64,000 nucleotides of DNA from contig JAIMAG010000002.1 in assembly GCA_023512135.1 (NCBI GenBank), positions 62,001 to 126,000 on the forward strand, in the 5' to 3' direction. The notes below the pieces were generated by a model. That model did no database searches, was not told the DNA's origin, and saw only the letters and a list, made by a program, of their open reading frames with translations. The stretch is from Terriglobia bacterium. Lineage in GTDB: Bacteria; Acidobacteriota; Terriglobia; Acidiferrales; UBA7541. Of the stretch, positions 25,316 through 34,059 are shown piece by piece; the first letter of the stretch is position 1; each line of letters begins with the position of its first letter. Both the position numbers and the translations under genes were made by a program.

Positions 25316-26143
25316 TTGAGCGCACGCGACCTGTTGAAACCTGCCACTCGCGAAGAAGCCCGTCTGCTCGACGAACTGGATCCTGCGCGGCTGCCGCGCC
25401 ACATCGCGATCATCATGGACGGCAACGGTCGCTGGGCCCAGCGCCGGCACCTGCCGCGGGTCGCCGGGCACCGGGCCGGCGTCCACGCCGCACGCACCGT
25501 GATTGAAACCTGCGCTCGGCTGAAAATTCCGGCATTGACCCTGTACGCCTTTTCAGTCGAAAACTGGCGCCGGCCGAAAGCCGAAGTGGATTTTCTGATG
25601 CGGTTGCTGCGCGAATACCTGCGCAAAGAATTGCCGGTGATCCACCGGAACAACATCCGGCTGCTGGTGATTGGACGTCCCCAACAGTTGCCGCGGGAAG
25701 TCCGCGAGGATGTGGCCATGGCCATGCGCACCACCGCGGCGAATACGGGGATGCAGCTCGTCGTGGCCCTCAACTATGGCGGTCGCACCGAACTGGTGGA
25801 TGCCTTCAACGCCATCCTGGACCACGTCCGCCACAACGGCATGGACACCTTCCGCGTAGACGAGCAAACTATCGCGCAGCATCTCTACACGGCTGGCCTG
25901 CCCGACCCCGACCTGCTGATTCGCACCTCCGGCGAGATGCGCGTGAGCAATTTCCTGCTCTGGCAGATTGCCTACGCGGAGATCTATGTTACCGACACCC
26001 TGTGGCCGGACTTTAACCGCGCGCGCCTGCTCGAAGCGCTCGTGGATTTCCAGAAGCGCGAGCGGCGCTACGGCGGACTGAGCCCTTCCGAACCCCGGGA
26101 GTTTTCTGAACAGGCTTTGGTCGGCAGGCGCACGCGTGGCTGA
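25316..26143 (+). CDS. uppS: Isoprenyl transferase (undecaprenyl diphosphate synthase)
   Basis: cis-Prenyltransferase of 275 residues that extends farnesyl diphosphate with isopentenyl units to make the C55 carrier lipid for peptidoglycan and O-antigen. Motif I with catalytic Asp35 is IAIIMDGNGRWAQRR; also visible are LTLYAFSVENWRRP, ALNYGGRTE, PDLLIRTSGEMRVSNFLLWQ and the terminal WPDF. The start is TTG at 25316; no ATG occurs before the catalytic motif. An extended -10-like TGC-TAGCTT (25277-25285) lies upstream. First gene of an isoprenoid/envelope cluster, overlapping cdsA by eight bases. Confidence 0.95.
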   Translation: MSARDLLKPATREEARLLDELDPARLPRHIAIIMDGNGRWAQRRHLPRVAGHRAGVHAARTVIETCARLKIPALTLYAFSVENWRRPKAEVDFLMRLLREYLRKELPVIHRNNIRLLVIGRPQQLPREVREDVAMAMRTTAANTGMQLVVALNYGGRTELVDAFNAILDHVRHNGMDTFRVDEQTIAQHLYTAGLPDPDLLIRTSGEMRVSNFLLWQIAYAEIYVTDTLWPDFNRARLLEALVDFQKRERRYGGLSPSEPREFSEQALVGRRTRG

Positions 26144-27050
26144 CAACCGTGCATCCAGTTCTCGGCCCGGCTTCGGCGGAACCCACGCCCGCATTCTGAC
26201 CGCGGTGCTGCTGATTCCTGTGGTGGTGACCGCCGTGCTCTGGGCGCCGACTGCCCTGGTCACCCTGCTGACCATGGTGGTGTTGTTCCTCTGCCTGGTC
26301 GAGTTTTTCTATCTCGCAACCCTGGCCGGGCTGCGCGGCTATCCCCGCTGGACGACGTTCTGTGCTCTGATGCTGGTTCTGGTGCAGTGGGCCGGCGCCA
26401 GCGTGGCTGTGCGTTCATTCGGTGGGCAACTGCTGATTGTCCGCGAGCCCGGCTCTCTGCTGGCGCGCTTGGCTGTTCCGGTGGAACTGTTGCTCCTTGT
26501 ATTTGTCTTTGGCGCGGCTGTGCTCGCGGTACTCTCGCGGCGACCTGTGCGGGAAGCTCCGGGCGCGCTTGGCGTCAGTGCCGCGGCCATGTTGCTGGTT
26601 GCCTTGCCCCTGAGCTACGCCGTACGCCTTCACGGTGCCGACCCGCTGGGTCGGAAGCTGCTGTTGTTCGTGCTCGTACTGGTCTGGGCTGGCGATACGC
26701 TGGCGTACTTCACCGGACGGCTGATCGGGCGGAGGCCGCTCGCGCCCGTGCTCAGCCCGAAGAAAACCTGGGAAGGTGCAGCGGCCAATCTCGTGGCGGC
26801 ATTGTTCGTAGCGGCGCTGCTGGCTCGCTGGGTGGGAGTGGAAGTCGTGCAGCTCGCCCTGGTGGCTGCCCTGGCCAATCTGGCTGGCCAGTTGGGCGAT
26901 TTGGCGGAATCAGCCTACAAGCGCGCGGCCGGCGTAAAAGACTCCGGTGCGCTGCTCCCGGGTCATGGGGGCATGCTCGACCGAGTGGACAGTTTGTTAT
27001 TTGCGCTCCCGGTGGTCTGGGGCTATCTGTGGATACTCGAGTGGCGCTAG
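26136..27050 (+). CDS. cdsA: Phosphatidate cytidylyltransferase
   Basis: Integral membrane enzyme of 304 residues that makes CDP-diacylglycerol from CTP and phosphatidic acid for phospholipid synthesis. Many hydrophobic segments fill the first two thirds. The CdsA signature is in the C-terminal part: the upstream KKTWEGAAANLVAAL and GQLGDLAESAYKRAAGVKDS, then LPGHGGMLDRVDSLLFALPV with the metal-binding Asp residues. The GTG at 26136 overlaps the end of uppS, implying translational coupling. Confidence 0.94.
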   Translation: MADNRASSSRPGFGGTHARILTAVLLIPVVVTAVLWAPTALVTLLTMVVLFLCLVEFFYLATLAGLRGYPRWTTFCALMLVLVQWAGASVAVRSFGGQLLIVREPGSLLARLAVPVELLLLVFVFGAAVLAVLSRRPVREAPGALGVSAAAMLLVALPLSYAVRLHGADPLGRKLLLFVLVLVWAGDTLAYFTGRLIGRRPLAPVLSPKKTWEGAAANLVAALFVAALLARWVGVEVVQLALVAALANLAGQLGDLAESAYKRAAGVKDSGALLPGHGGMLDRVDSLLFALPVVWGYLWILEWR

Positions 27051-27125
27051 AATGGACAGGAAGCAATCTTTTTGGCAGGCGACACCGGCGGGAGGCAAAC
27101 CGCGCGTCTGCCGCAGCCGTTGGGT

Positions 27126-28337
27126 ATGAAGCGGATTGCCATTCTCGGTTCCACAGGCTCGATTGGTCGGCAGTGTCTGGAAGTCGTGGCCGGCCATCGT
27201 GACCGGTTCCGAGTCGTCGCGCTCGGAGCCGGCAATCGTGTGGAAACGCTCGCCACGCAGGTGGCCGAGCATCGTCCTGCACTGGTCTCGGTCGCCAACC
27301 GCGAACGCGCGCAGGAGCTGGCCGAGCGCCTGCGCGCCAGCCGCATCGAGCCACTTCCGGAAATCGTCTTTGGCGCCGACGGTCTGCTTCGCGTGGCCAC
27401 GCATCCGGAGGCGGACCTGTTGCTTTCGGCAGCGGTGGGTGTGGTGGGATTGACCGCCACATACGCGGCCATCGAGCAGCGCAAGACCGTGGCCCTGGCC
27501 AACAAGGAAGTTCTCGTCGCGGCAGGCGAACTGGTCATGGCGGCGGCCAGCCGGAAGGGCGTCGAACTGCTGCCCGTCGACAGCGAACACAACGCCATCC
27601 ACCAGTGTCTCCGCGCCGGGCATCCACGCGAGATTCGGCGCCTGGTGCTGACCGCTTCCGGCGGGCCCTTCCGGAAACTGCCCGCGTCGCGCCTGCAGGA
27701 TGTAACGCCGGAGCAGGCTCTGGCCCATCCAAACTGGCGCATGGGACCGCGCATCACCGTGGACTCGGCCACCCTGATGAACAAAGGCTTCGAGGTCATC
27801 GAAGCCCACTGGCTGTTCGGTGTTCCGCTCGAGCAGATCGACGTGGTTATCCATCCCCAGTCCACGATTCATTCCATGGTCGAGTTCGTCGACGGTTCGG
27901 TTCTGGCACAGCTCGGTCCGACCGATATGCGCGTTCCCATCCAGTATGCGTTAACCTATCCGCAGCGGCTGGCATCGAATGGTTGGGTGCTGGACTGGGC
28001 CGCACTGCGCAGGCTGGAATTCGCCCCGGCCTCGCCGCGGAAGTTTCCTTGTTTGCGTCTGGCGCGAGCGGCACTGCGGGCGGGCGGCACTGCACCCTGC
28101 GCACTGAACGCTGCCGACGAAGTGGCCGTAACGGCGTTTCTCGAACGACGGCTTGCCTTTCCGGATATCCCGCGCGTGATCGAGCGGGTGCTGGAACAGA
28201 TGCCGTCGTTCGCGATAACTTCGCTCGAAGCGGTGCTCGCCGCTGACGCCGAGGCCCGCCGGCTGGCCAGCCAGGCGATCGCGCAACTGGGCGGGGGCCG
28301 CACGACGGCCCAGGCGGAATCTGCTGCGGGGCGCTGA
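27126..28337 (+). CDS. dxr: 1-deoxy-D-xylulose 5-phosphate reductoisomerase
   Basis: Second step of the MEP isoprenoid pathway: NADPH-dependent conversion of DXP to MEP. The 403-residue product opens with KRIAILGSTGSIGRQ (NADPH loop), then ANKEVLVAAGE, the metal and substrate motif PVDSEHNAI, and the flexible-loop and active-site block ITVDSATLMNKGFEVIEAHWLF, ending in the helical C-terminal domain. The ATG at 27126 gives the family N terminus; upstream in-frame starts lie in non-conserved sequence. ispG follows two genes later, so two MEP enzymes share this cluster. Confidence 0.96.
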   Translation: MKRIAILGSTGSIGRQCLEVVAGHRDRFRVVALGAGNRVETLATQVAEHRPALVSVANRERAQELAERLRASRIEPLPEIVFGADGLLRVATHPEADLLLSAAVGVVGLTATYAAIEQRKTVALANKEVLVAAGELVMAAASRKGVELLPVDSEHNAIHQCLRAGHPREIRRLVLTASGGPFRKLPASRLQDVTPEQALAHPNWRMGPRITVDSATLMNKGFEVIEAHWLFGVPLEQIDVVIHPQSTIHSMVEFVDGSVLAQLGPTDMRVPIQYALTYPQRLASNGWVLDWAALRRLEFAPASPRKFPCLRLARAALRAGGTAPCALNAADEVAVTAFLERRLAFPDIPRVIERVLEQMPSFAITSLEAVLAADAEARRLASQAIAQLGGGRTTAQAESAAGR

Positions 28338-28376
28338 TGGACAGCGCCCGAACGAAAGAAAGGATGAAAGCCACTC

Positions 28377-29708
28377 ATGTCTGATTTTTTTACCAGCATC
28401 GCGGGAATGATCGTCCTGCTCGGTGTGCTGATTTTCATTCACGAGTGGGGACATTTCCTCGCCGCAAAACTGTTCGGCGTGCGCGTCGAGATTTTCTCGC
28501 TGGGCTTCGGCCCGCGGCTCTGGGGACGCCGGCGCGGGCCAACCGATTACCGCATCAGTGCCCTGCCGCTGGGCGGCTACGTGAAGATGGCCGGAGACAA
28601 CCCCACCGAAGCTCGCACCGGCGCACCCGACGAGTTTCTTTCCAAACCGCGCTGGCAGCGGGCAATCATTGCGCTGGCCGGACCGGTCATGAACCTAGCG
28701 CTCGCCGTCCTCCTGATGGCGGGCTTGCTGATGACCGGTGTGCGCGTCCCGGTTTACTCGGACAGCCCGGCCGAGGTTGCCGGGGTACTCGCCGGCTCGC
28801 CGGCCGAACAGGCCGGCATTCGCGCCGGAGCGCGCATTGTGGAGTTCGCGGGCCGGAAGCATCCCACCTGGGAAGAGATTCGCCTGGAGCTACTCCTGCT
28901 CGGCTCCGAAAACACGGTTCCGGTGACCTTCCTGCTCGAGGGCGAAACGCACACCGCCCAGCTTCCGGTGCCGCCCATCGCGCGTCCCTGTGACGAATTT
29001 GCGTTGACTGGCTATCCGGCCGAGCCGGTCCTGGTGGCGGGCGTGGCGAGTGACCTACCGGCTGGACGTGCCGGCCTGCAGCCGGGCGATGTGATTCTGC
29101 TGGTCAACGGAGAAGCGGTCCTGAGTCCGTGCCAGTTTGCGCAGACGATCGAACAGAGCGAGGGCAAACCGTTGCACCTGCTCGTCCGGCGTGGCGAGCG
29201 CGACCTCACCTTGGCGCTGCGACCCCAGCTGCTCGATCGCGGTGATGGCCGCGGGCCGCGCTACCAAATCGGCATTTCGTTCGGTGCTGCCGCCGTCGAG
29301 CGTCGCTATGGCCCCGGTCAGGCGGTTCAGCGGGCCTTCTGGTGGAACGTGCGACTGACGCAGCAGATCCTGGTCGTGGTGGGCCAGTTGCTTCAGGGCC
29401 AGATGTCGCTGAAGCAACTGGAAGGCCCGCTGCGGATTGCGCAGCATTCCGGCGAGGCCGCCCGGCAGGGCGCGACCCCGTTTCTGCAGTTGATGGCCAT
29501 TATCAGCCTGAACTTGGGCATCCTCAATCTGCTGCCTATTCCCATCCTGGACGGCGGCCACATTCTGTTGCTGAGCATCGAGGGTTTGCTCCGGCGGGAC
29601 CTGAGCGTGAAAGTGAAGGAACGCTTTGTGCAAGCCGGTCTGGTCTTTCTGTTGGTTATCTTTGTCATCGTTATGTACAATGACGTGCTGAAGATTTTCA
29701 ATCGCTGA
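28377..29708 (+). CDS. rseP: Site-2 protease RseP (RIP metalloprotease)
   Basis: Inner-membrane intramembrane zinc protease, 443 residues. The HEXXH zinc motif is HEWGH at 22-26 in the first transmembrane helix, followed by GVRVEIFSLGFGP. The third zinc ligand is in the LDGG motif (PIPILDGGHIL, Asp392). Two PDZ domains are recognisable between (GVLAGSPAEQAGIRAGARI and GLQPGDVILLVNGEAV). It normally cleaves anti-sigma factors or signal-peptide remnants; no anti-sigma E partner is adjacent. Clear ATG start 39 bases after dxr. Confidence 0.95.
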   Translation: MSDFFTSIAGMIVLLGVLIFIHEWGHFLAAKLFGVRVEIFSLGFGPRLWGRRRGPTDYRISALPLGGYVKMAGDNPTEARTGAPDEFLSKPRWQRAIIALAGPVMNLALAVLLMAGLLMTGVRVPVYSDSPAEVAGVLAGSPAEQAGIRAGARIVEFAGRKHPTWEEIRLELLLLGSENTVPVTFLLEGETHTAQLPVPPIARPCDEFALTGYPAEPVLVAGVASDLPAGRAGLQPGDVILLVNGEAVLSPCQFAQTIEQSEGKPLHLLVRRGERDLTLALRPQLLDRGDGRGPRYQIGISFGAAAVERRYGPGQAVQRAFWWNVRLTQQILVVVGQLLQGQMSLKQLEGPLRIAQHSGEAARQGATPFLQLMAIISLNLGILNLLPIPILDGGHILLLSIEGLLRRDLSVKVKERFVQAGLVFLLVIFVIVMYNDVLKIFNR

Positions 29709-29720
29709 AGGAATCGTCGC

Positions 29721-30893
29721 ATGCGACATCCCGCGTTGCATCCTCGCCGCAAGACGCGCCCGGTGCGTGTCGGCCGCTATACGATCGGCGGCGACGCACC
29801 CATCGTTGTCCAGTCCATGACCAAGACGGATACCCGCGACGTGGATGCCACCCTGCGCCAGATCGAGCAGCTGGAAGCCGCCGGCTGCGAAATCATCCGC
29901 ATGGCCGTGCCCGACGCCGAAGCCGCCCGTGCGGTGGCGGAAATCCGCAAGCGCACCCAGGCCGTGCTGGTCGCCGACATCCACTTCCAGTACCGGCTGG
30001 CCCTGGCCGTGCTCGACGCGGGCATCGACAAGCTGCGCATCAACCCGGGCAACATCGGCGATGCCGAGAAGGTCCGCGCGGTCGTGAAGAAGGCCCAGGC
30101 CTGCGGCGTGCCAATTCGCATCGGGGTGAATGCTGGCTCGCTCGAACGCCATCTGCTGGAAAAGTACGGCTACCCCACGCCGGAAGCCATGGTGGAATCG
30201 GCGCTCGAACATGTACGCATCCTCGAAGAGCTCGACTTCCGCGATATCATCATTTCGCTGAAAGCTTCCAGCGTGAACATGACCGTGGCGGCCTACCGAC
30301 TGCTCGCCAGCCAGGTGGACTATCCCTTCCACCTTGGCATTACCGAGGCCGGCACGCAATTCAGCGGCACCGTGAAAAGTGCCATCGGGCTGGGCATCCT
30401 GCTGGCCGAAGGCATCGGCGATACCCTGCGCGTCTCGCTCGCAGCCGACCCGGTCGAAGAAGTGCGGGTGGCCTACGAAATCCTGAAGGCGCTGGAAATC
30501 CGTGCGCGCGGCCCGATGATCATCGCCTGCCCGACCTGCGGCCGGCTGGAAGTGGATATGTTCAAGATTGTCGAAGAAATCGAACGGCAGACGGCACACA
30601 TCCACGAGCCGCTGCATCTGGCGGTGATGGGCTGTGCCGTCAACGGACCGGGAGAGGCGCGCTCGGCTCACGTCGGCGTTGCCTGCGGCCGTGGCAACGG
30701 CGTCATCTACCGCGATGGCAAAGCCATCCGCCGTGTGCCCGAAGACCGCATCGTCGCCGAGCTGGTCCAGGAAATCGAATCCTATATCGCGGATCGTAAG
30801 GCCGGCCGCCCGACGACTCCGGAGCAGGAACTACCCCTGCCGGCCGAAGGGCTGGTGGGCATCGCGCCGTCGTCTTCTGCATCCAATGACTGA
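29721..30893 (+). CDS. ispG: 4-hydroxy-3-methylbut-2-enyl diphosphate synthase (flavodoxin)
   Basis: Penultimate MEP-pathway enzyme, a 4Fe-4S protein converting MEcPP to HMBPP. The 390-residue product has the TIM-barrel start ([24 protein letters not shown] in two blocks), INPGNIG and [14 protein letters not shown]. The C-terminal cluster ligands are Cys residues in ACPTCGR and [10 protein letters not shown] followed by a Glu. It lies 12 bases after rseP and 22 bases before the Fur-family gene, so all three are probably cotranscribed. Confidence 0.96.
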   Translation: MRHPALHPRRKTRPVRVGRYTIGGDAPIVVQSMTKTDTRDVDATLRQIEQLEAAGCEIIRMAVPDAEAARAVAEIRKRTQAVLVADIHFQYRLALAVLDAGIDKLRINPGNIGDAEKVRAVVKKAQACGVPIRIGVNAGSLERHLLEKYGYPTPEAMVESALEHVRILEELDFRDIIISLKASSVNMTVAAYRLLASQVDYPFHLGITEAGTQFSGTVKSAIGLGILLAEGIGDTLRVSLAADPVEEVRVAYEILKALEIRARGPMIIACPTCGRLEVDMFKIVEEIERQTAHIHEPLHLAVMGCAVNGPGEARSAHVGVACGRGNGVIYRDGKAIRRVPEDRIVAELVQEIESYIADRKAGRPTTPEQELPLPAEGLVGIAPSSSASND

Positions 30894-30915
30894 ACGCACA
30901 GGGAAGGGAACGGTT

Positions 30916-31398
30916 ATGACTGCTTTGCCCGAACGTCGCGTTTCGACCGGCGAACGCATCAACGTGAACGAAAAACCCGGCCGGTTGCAGGCCGAGCTGG
31001 AGCAGCGCGGCATTCGCCTGACCCGTCAGCGACGCGTCGTGCTGCAGGTGATCGAAACGGCCCAACGCCATCTCGATGCAGCCACCATCCTCCGCCGCGC
31101 AAAGAAGCTCGACCCCGGCGTGCATCGTGTGACCGTTTATCGCACCATTGACCTGCTCAAGCGCCACGGGTTGATCGATGAGCTCGACCTGCTGCACCTG
31201 CGCGGTGATGGCCACTACTACGAAAGCCACGGCCCACGCGACCACATCCACATCGCCTGCCTGCGCTGCGGTAAAGTCCGCGAATTCGAAAGCCGCCTTT
31301 TCGAAGAGCTGAAGGAAGAAATCGAGCGCGAACTCGGCATCAAGATCACGATCACCCGCACGGAAATCGGCGGCTACTGCAAGTCCTGCCGGCAATAA
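30916..31398 (+). CDS. Fur-family metal-responsive repressor
   Basis: A 160-residue Fur-superfamily regulator. The N-terminal winged helix includes LEQRGIRLTRQRRVVLQVIE and HRVTVYRTIDLLKRHGLIDEL. The C-terminal dimerisation domain has the metal-site block HYYESHGPRDHIHIACLRCG and a second CxxC at the extreme end (YCKSC). Together the two CxxC pairs form the structural zinc site. Sequence alone does not separate Fur, Zur, Nur and PerR. The paired TTGCAA-N5-TTGCAA sites just downstream match the Nur (nickel) box described in Streptomyces. ATG at 30916 follows a GGGAAGGGAA ribosome-binding site. Likely controls the adjacent receptor-transporter operon. Confidence 0.9.
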   Translation: MTALPERRVSTGERINVNEKPGRLQAELEQRGIRLTRQRRVVLQVIETAQRHLDAATILRRAKKLDPGVHRVTVYRTIDLLKRHGLIDELDLLHLRGDGHYYESHGPRDHIHIACLRCGKVREFESRLFEELKEEIERELGIKITITRTEIGGYCKSCRQ

Positions 31399-31434
31399 CC
31401 CCAGTGTTGGAAAGGCGATTGCGGTTTTCAGGTC

Positions 31435-31457
31435 TTGTTGCAACTAAATTGCAACAA
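31435..31457. promoter_or_regulatory. Operator 1: Nur-type palindrome upstream of the receptor promoter
   Basis: TTGCAA-CTAAA-TTGCAA (31438-31454), extended to perfect 9-bp arms. The layout equals the TTGCAA-N5-TTGCAA Nur box. It lies 17 bases upstream of the -35 element. Confidence 0.7.
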
Positions 31458-31463
31458 TTTTTT
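31435..31463 (+). terminator. Hairpin plus T-run after the Fur-family gene
   Basis: Perfect 9-bp arms TTGTTGCAA and TTGCAACAA around CTAAA are followed by TTTTTT, 36 bases after the stop codon. The stem is AT-rich but uninterrupted, so it can serve as an intrinsic terminator of the ispG-fur transcript. It coincides with operator 1. Confidence 0.5.
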
Positions 31464-31474
31464 CTTCCACCCCA

Positions 31475-31503
31475 TTGACAAAAAACTCTACCTGCCGTAC
31501 TGT
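31475..31503 (+). promoter_or_regulatory. Promoter of the TonB receptor/ABC transporter operon
   Basis: Consensus TTGACA (31475-31480), a 17-base spacer and TACTGT (31498-31503). Transcription should begin near 31510, giving a leader of about 100 bases to the ATG at 31610. It is bracketed by two matching palindromes. Confidence 0.8.
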
Positions 31504-31514
31504 ATTTCTCGTAG

Positions 31515-31531
31515 TTGCAACTTAGTTGCAA
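31515..31531. promoter_or_regulatory. Operator 2: Nur-type palindrome at the transcription start
   Basis: TTGCAA-CTTAG-TTGCAA, with arms TTGCAAC and GTTGCAA pairing perfectly around TTA. It lies about 5-21 bases past the predicted start point, an ideal position for repression. Confidence 0.75.
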
Positions 31532-31609
31532 GTAGATGCACCGCCGCCCCGACCCTCGGAACCGAATCCTGATGAACCACCTGTCCTTTCATTCACGAGG
31601 AGAACGGAG

Positions 31610-34003
31610 ATGAATCCGACCGCCTCGATTTGCCTTCTCGCCGTGTTTCTCATCGTTTTGGTTCCCGCTCTCGCTGCCGACCCCCAGGAGTTGGCCAGCG
31701 GCATCGAGGGGCGCGTGCTGGATCCCAGCGGGGCGGTGGTGGTGGGTGCCAAGGTGCTCCTCTGGCAGCCCGCGACCGCCGTGCAGCACACCAGCTTCAC
31801 CGATGCCAGTGGAGCCTTCCGCATCGCCGGCCTGGTTCCGGGCAGCTATCGAGCTGCGGTGCGCGCCGAAGGTTTTCTGCCTCTGCTGGTTCAGGTGCAG
31901 TTGCAGCCCGGCAGCACGCTCACGGTGGAATGGAAGCTTCAGGTCCAACCGGTGCTGGAGCAGGTGGTGGTGGAAGCGCCGCGATTGGTCAGTCCGGTGG
32001 ATCCGCTGGGGCCGGTGCCTGGCTCTTACGACGTGCTGGAAGGGGCCGTGCTGGAGCTCAGTCGCAGCTTCGACACCACCGAGGCCTTGCGCAAAGTGCC
32101 CGGGCTGAACGTGCGCGACGAAGAAGGCTTCGGCCTGCGTCCGAATATCGGCATTCGCGGCCTGAATCCCACGCGCTCCACAAAAGTGCTGTTGCTCGAA
32201 GACGGCATCCCGCTCGCCTTTGCTCCGTACGGGGACAATGCCTCTTACTACCACCCGCCGCTGGACCGTTTCGACAGCGTCGAGGTGCTGAAAGGTTCCG
32301 GCCAAATTCTCTATGGGCCGGCCACCGTCGGCGGCGTGATCAACTATCTGACGCCGCCCATCCCTGAGCGGCGCAGCGGCTCGCTGACCTTGCTGGGCGG
32401 CAACCGGGACTACCTGAACGCTCATCTGCGGCACGGGTGGCGTTTCTCGGAGGGAGGTCTGCTGCTGGATGTGATGCGCAAGCAGGGGCGCGGCTCGCGG
32501 GAAAACGTGCGCTCCGGACTGACCGATTACAACTTCAAAGGCGAGCTCGATGTTTCCCCCAAGCAAATCTGGGTATTTCGCGCGAACTATTACGACGAAG
32601 ATTCCAACGTGACCTATTCCGGTCTGCGGGAAGACGAATTCGCGGCCAACCCGCGCCAGAATCCTTTCCGCAACGATTTCTTCCGCGGCAAGCGCTTCGG
32701 CGCCTCGGCCACGCATGTCTACGTCTTCGGTTCGGATCTGCTGCTGCGTACAAATCTCTATACGAACATTTTCGACCGGCACTGGTGGCGCCAGTCGAGC
32801 AATTCCAACCAGCGGCCCAACGACGCTGCCGATCCGAACTGTGGCGGCATGGAGAATCTGAACACCACCTGCGGCAACGAAGGCCGTCTGCGCACCTACT
32901 ACACCTGGGGAATCGAGCCGCGGTTCCAGGCCCACCGTCGCTGGGGCCCCCTGGCGGCCGATTCGGACTTCGGTGTGCGTGTGCACTATGAGCTGCAGGA
33001 CCGCATCCAAGAAAACGGTCCGCTGCCGACCTCCCGCTCCGGTGTGCGTGTGGAAGACAACGAGCGGCAAAATGTGGCGTTGGCCGGCTTCTATCAAGTG
33101 CGCATGGCCACGCGTCGCTGGGCGCTGACGCCCGGGCTGCGCCTGGAGCATGTCCGCTACGAACGCACCAACCGCCTGACCGGCGCTCAGGGACGCACGC
33201 ATCTCACGCAGCTCATTCCGGGCATTGCGGTGGCCTATCACATCGCCGAGCGGGCCACCTTTTTCTTCGGTGTGCACCGTGGTTTCGCTCCGCCGCGCAC
33301 CGAAGACATCGTGACGAACACGGGCGGCACGGTGGACCTCGACCCGGAACTGAGCTGGAACTACGAGGTGGGCTTCCGCAGTGCGCCCTATCGCGGCGTG
33401 CGCCTGGAAGCCACCTTCTTCCGCATGGATTATGAAAACCAGGTTGTGCCCGCCAGCGTCGCCGGAGGGCTGGGCGCTACCTTCACCAACGGCGGCGAAA
33501 CGCTGCATCAGGGGGTCGAGCTGGGCGCCCGCCTCGACCTGGGAGCGCTGGCCAGCCTGCGCCACAACGTCTACACCCGCGTGGCCTACACCTACCTGCC
33601 GGTAGCCAAGTTCGTGGGAACTCGATTCAGCAGCATTCCCGGTTTCACCACGGTCAGCGTCAGCGGCAATCGTCTGCCCTATGCGCCGGAGCACGTGCTC
33701 AACTTTCAGATAGGCTATGCGCATCCGCGCGGCCTGGATGCCTTCCTGGAGGCGGGGCATAGCTCGGCACAGTTCGGCGACGACCTGAACACCGTCGTTG
33801 GCACACCCGATGGCCAGCGCGGACTGCTGCCGGGTTGGACGGTGTGGAACGCCACGGTGAACTATTCCTCGGAGCCGCTGCGGATGGTGTTCTTCGTTTC
33901 GGTGAAGAATCTGTTCGACCGGCTCTACATTGCGGATCGCACCCGGGGCCTGTTGCCGGGACCGCCGCGGCTGGTCCAGGGGGGAATCAAATATCGCTTT
34001 TAG
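31610..34003 (+). CDS. TonB-dependent outer-membrane receptor, FecA-like
   Basis: A 797-residue receptor. It has a signal peptide (MNPTASICLLAVFLIVLVPALAA as two blocks: MNPTASICLL and AVFLIVLVPALA), a carboxypeptidase-regulatory-like beta-sandwich at about 28-120 (EGRVLDPSGAVVVGAKVLL), and the plug (about 130-260) with ALRKVPGLNVRDEEGFG and IGIRGLNPTRSTKVLLLEDGIP. A 22-strand barrel ends in the C-terminal NLFDRLYIADRTRGLLPG and a terminal Phe (IKYRF). Barrel sequence resembles ferric-citrate-type receptors. The ATG has a GAGGAGA ribosome-binding site. With its two Fur-family boxes it should be a metal-chelate importer of the outer membrane; the substrate is unknown. Confidence 0.92.
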   Translation: MNPTASICLLAVFLIVLVPALAADPQELASGIEGRVLDPSGAVVVGAKVLLWQPATAVQHTSFTDASGAFRIAGLVPGSYRAAVRAEGFLPLLVQVQLQPGSTLTVEWKLQVQPVLEQVVVEAPRLVSPVDPLGPVPGSYDVLEGAVLELSRSFDTTEALRKVPGLNVRDEEGFGLRPNIGIRGLNPTRSTKVLLLEDGIPLAFAPYGDNASYYHPPLDRFDSVEVLKGSGQILYGPATVGGVINYLTPPIPERRSGSLTLLGGNRDYLNAHLRHGWRFSEGGLLLDVMRKQGRGSRENVRSGLTDYNFKGELDVSPKQIWVFRANYYDEDSNVTYSGLREDEFAANPRQNPFRNDFFRGKRFGASATHVYVFGSDLLLRTNLYTNIFDRHWWRQSSNSNQRPNDAADPNCGGMENLNTTCGNEGRLRTYYTWGIEPRFQAHRRWGPLAADSDFGVRVHYELQDRIQENGPLPTSRSGVRVEDNERQNVALAGFYQVRMATRRWALTPGLRLEHVRYERTNRLTGAQGRTHLTQLIPGIAVAYHIAERATFFFGVHRGFAPPRTEDIVTNTGGTVDLDPELSWNYEVGFRSAPYRGVRLEATFFRMDYENQVVPASVAGGLGATFTNGGETLHQGVELGARLDLGALASLRHNVYTRVAYTYLPVAKFVGTRFSSIPGFTTVSVSGNRLPYAPEHVLNFQIGYAHPRGLDAFLEAGHSSAQFGDDLNTVVGTPDGQRGLLPGWTVWNATVNYSSEPLRMVFFVSVKNLFDRLYIADRTRGLLPGPPRLVQGGIKYRF

Positions 34004-34059
34004 ACCTGCAGGCGGTGCCATTGCGCAAAGACACCGCCGCCGGGGAAGGGAAGGAACTC

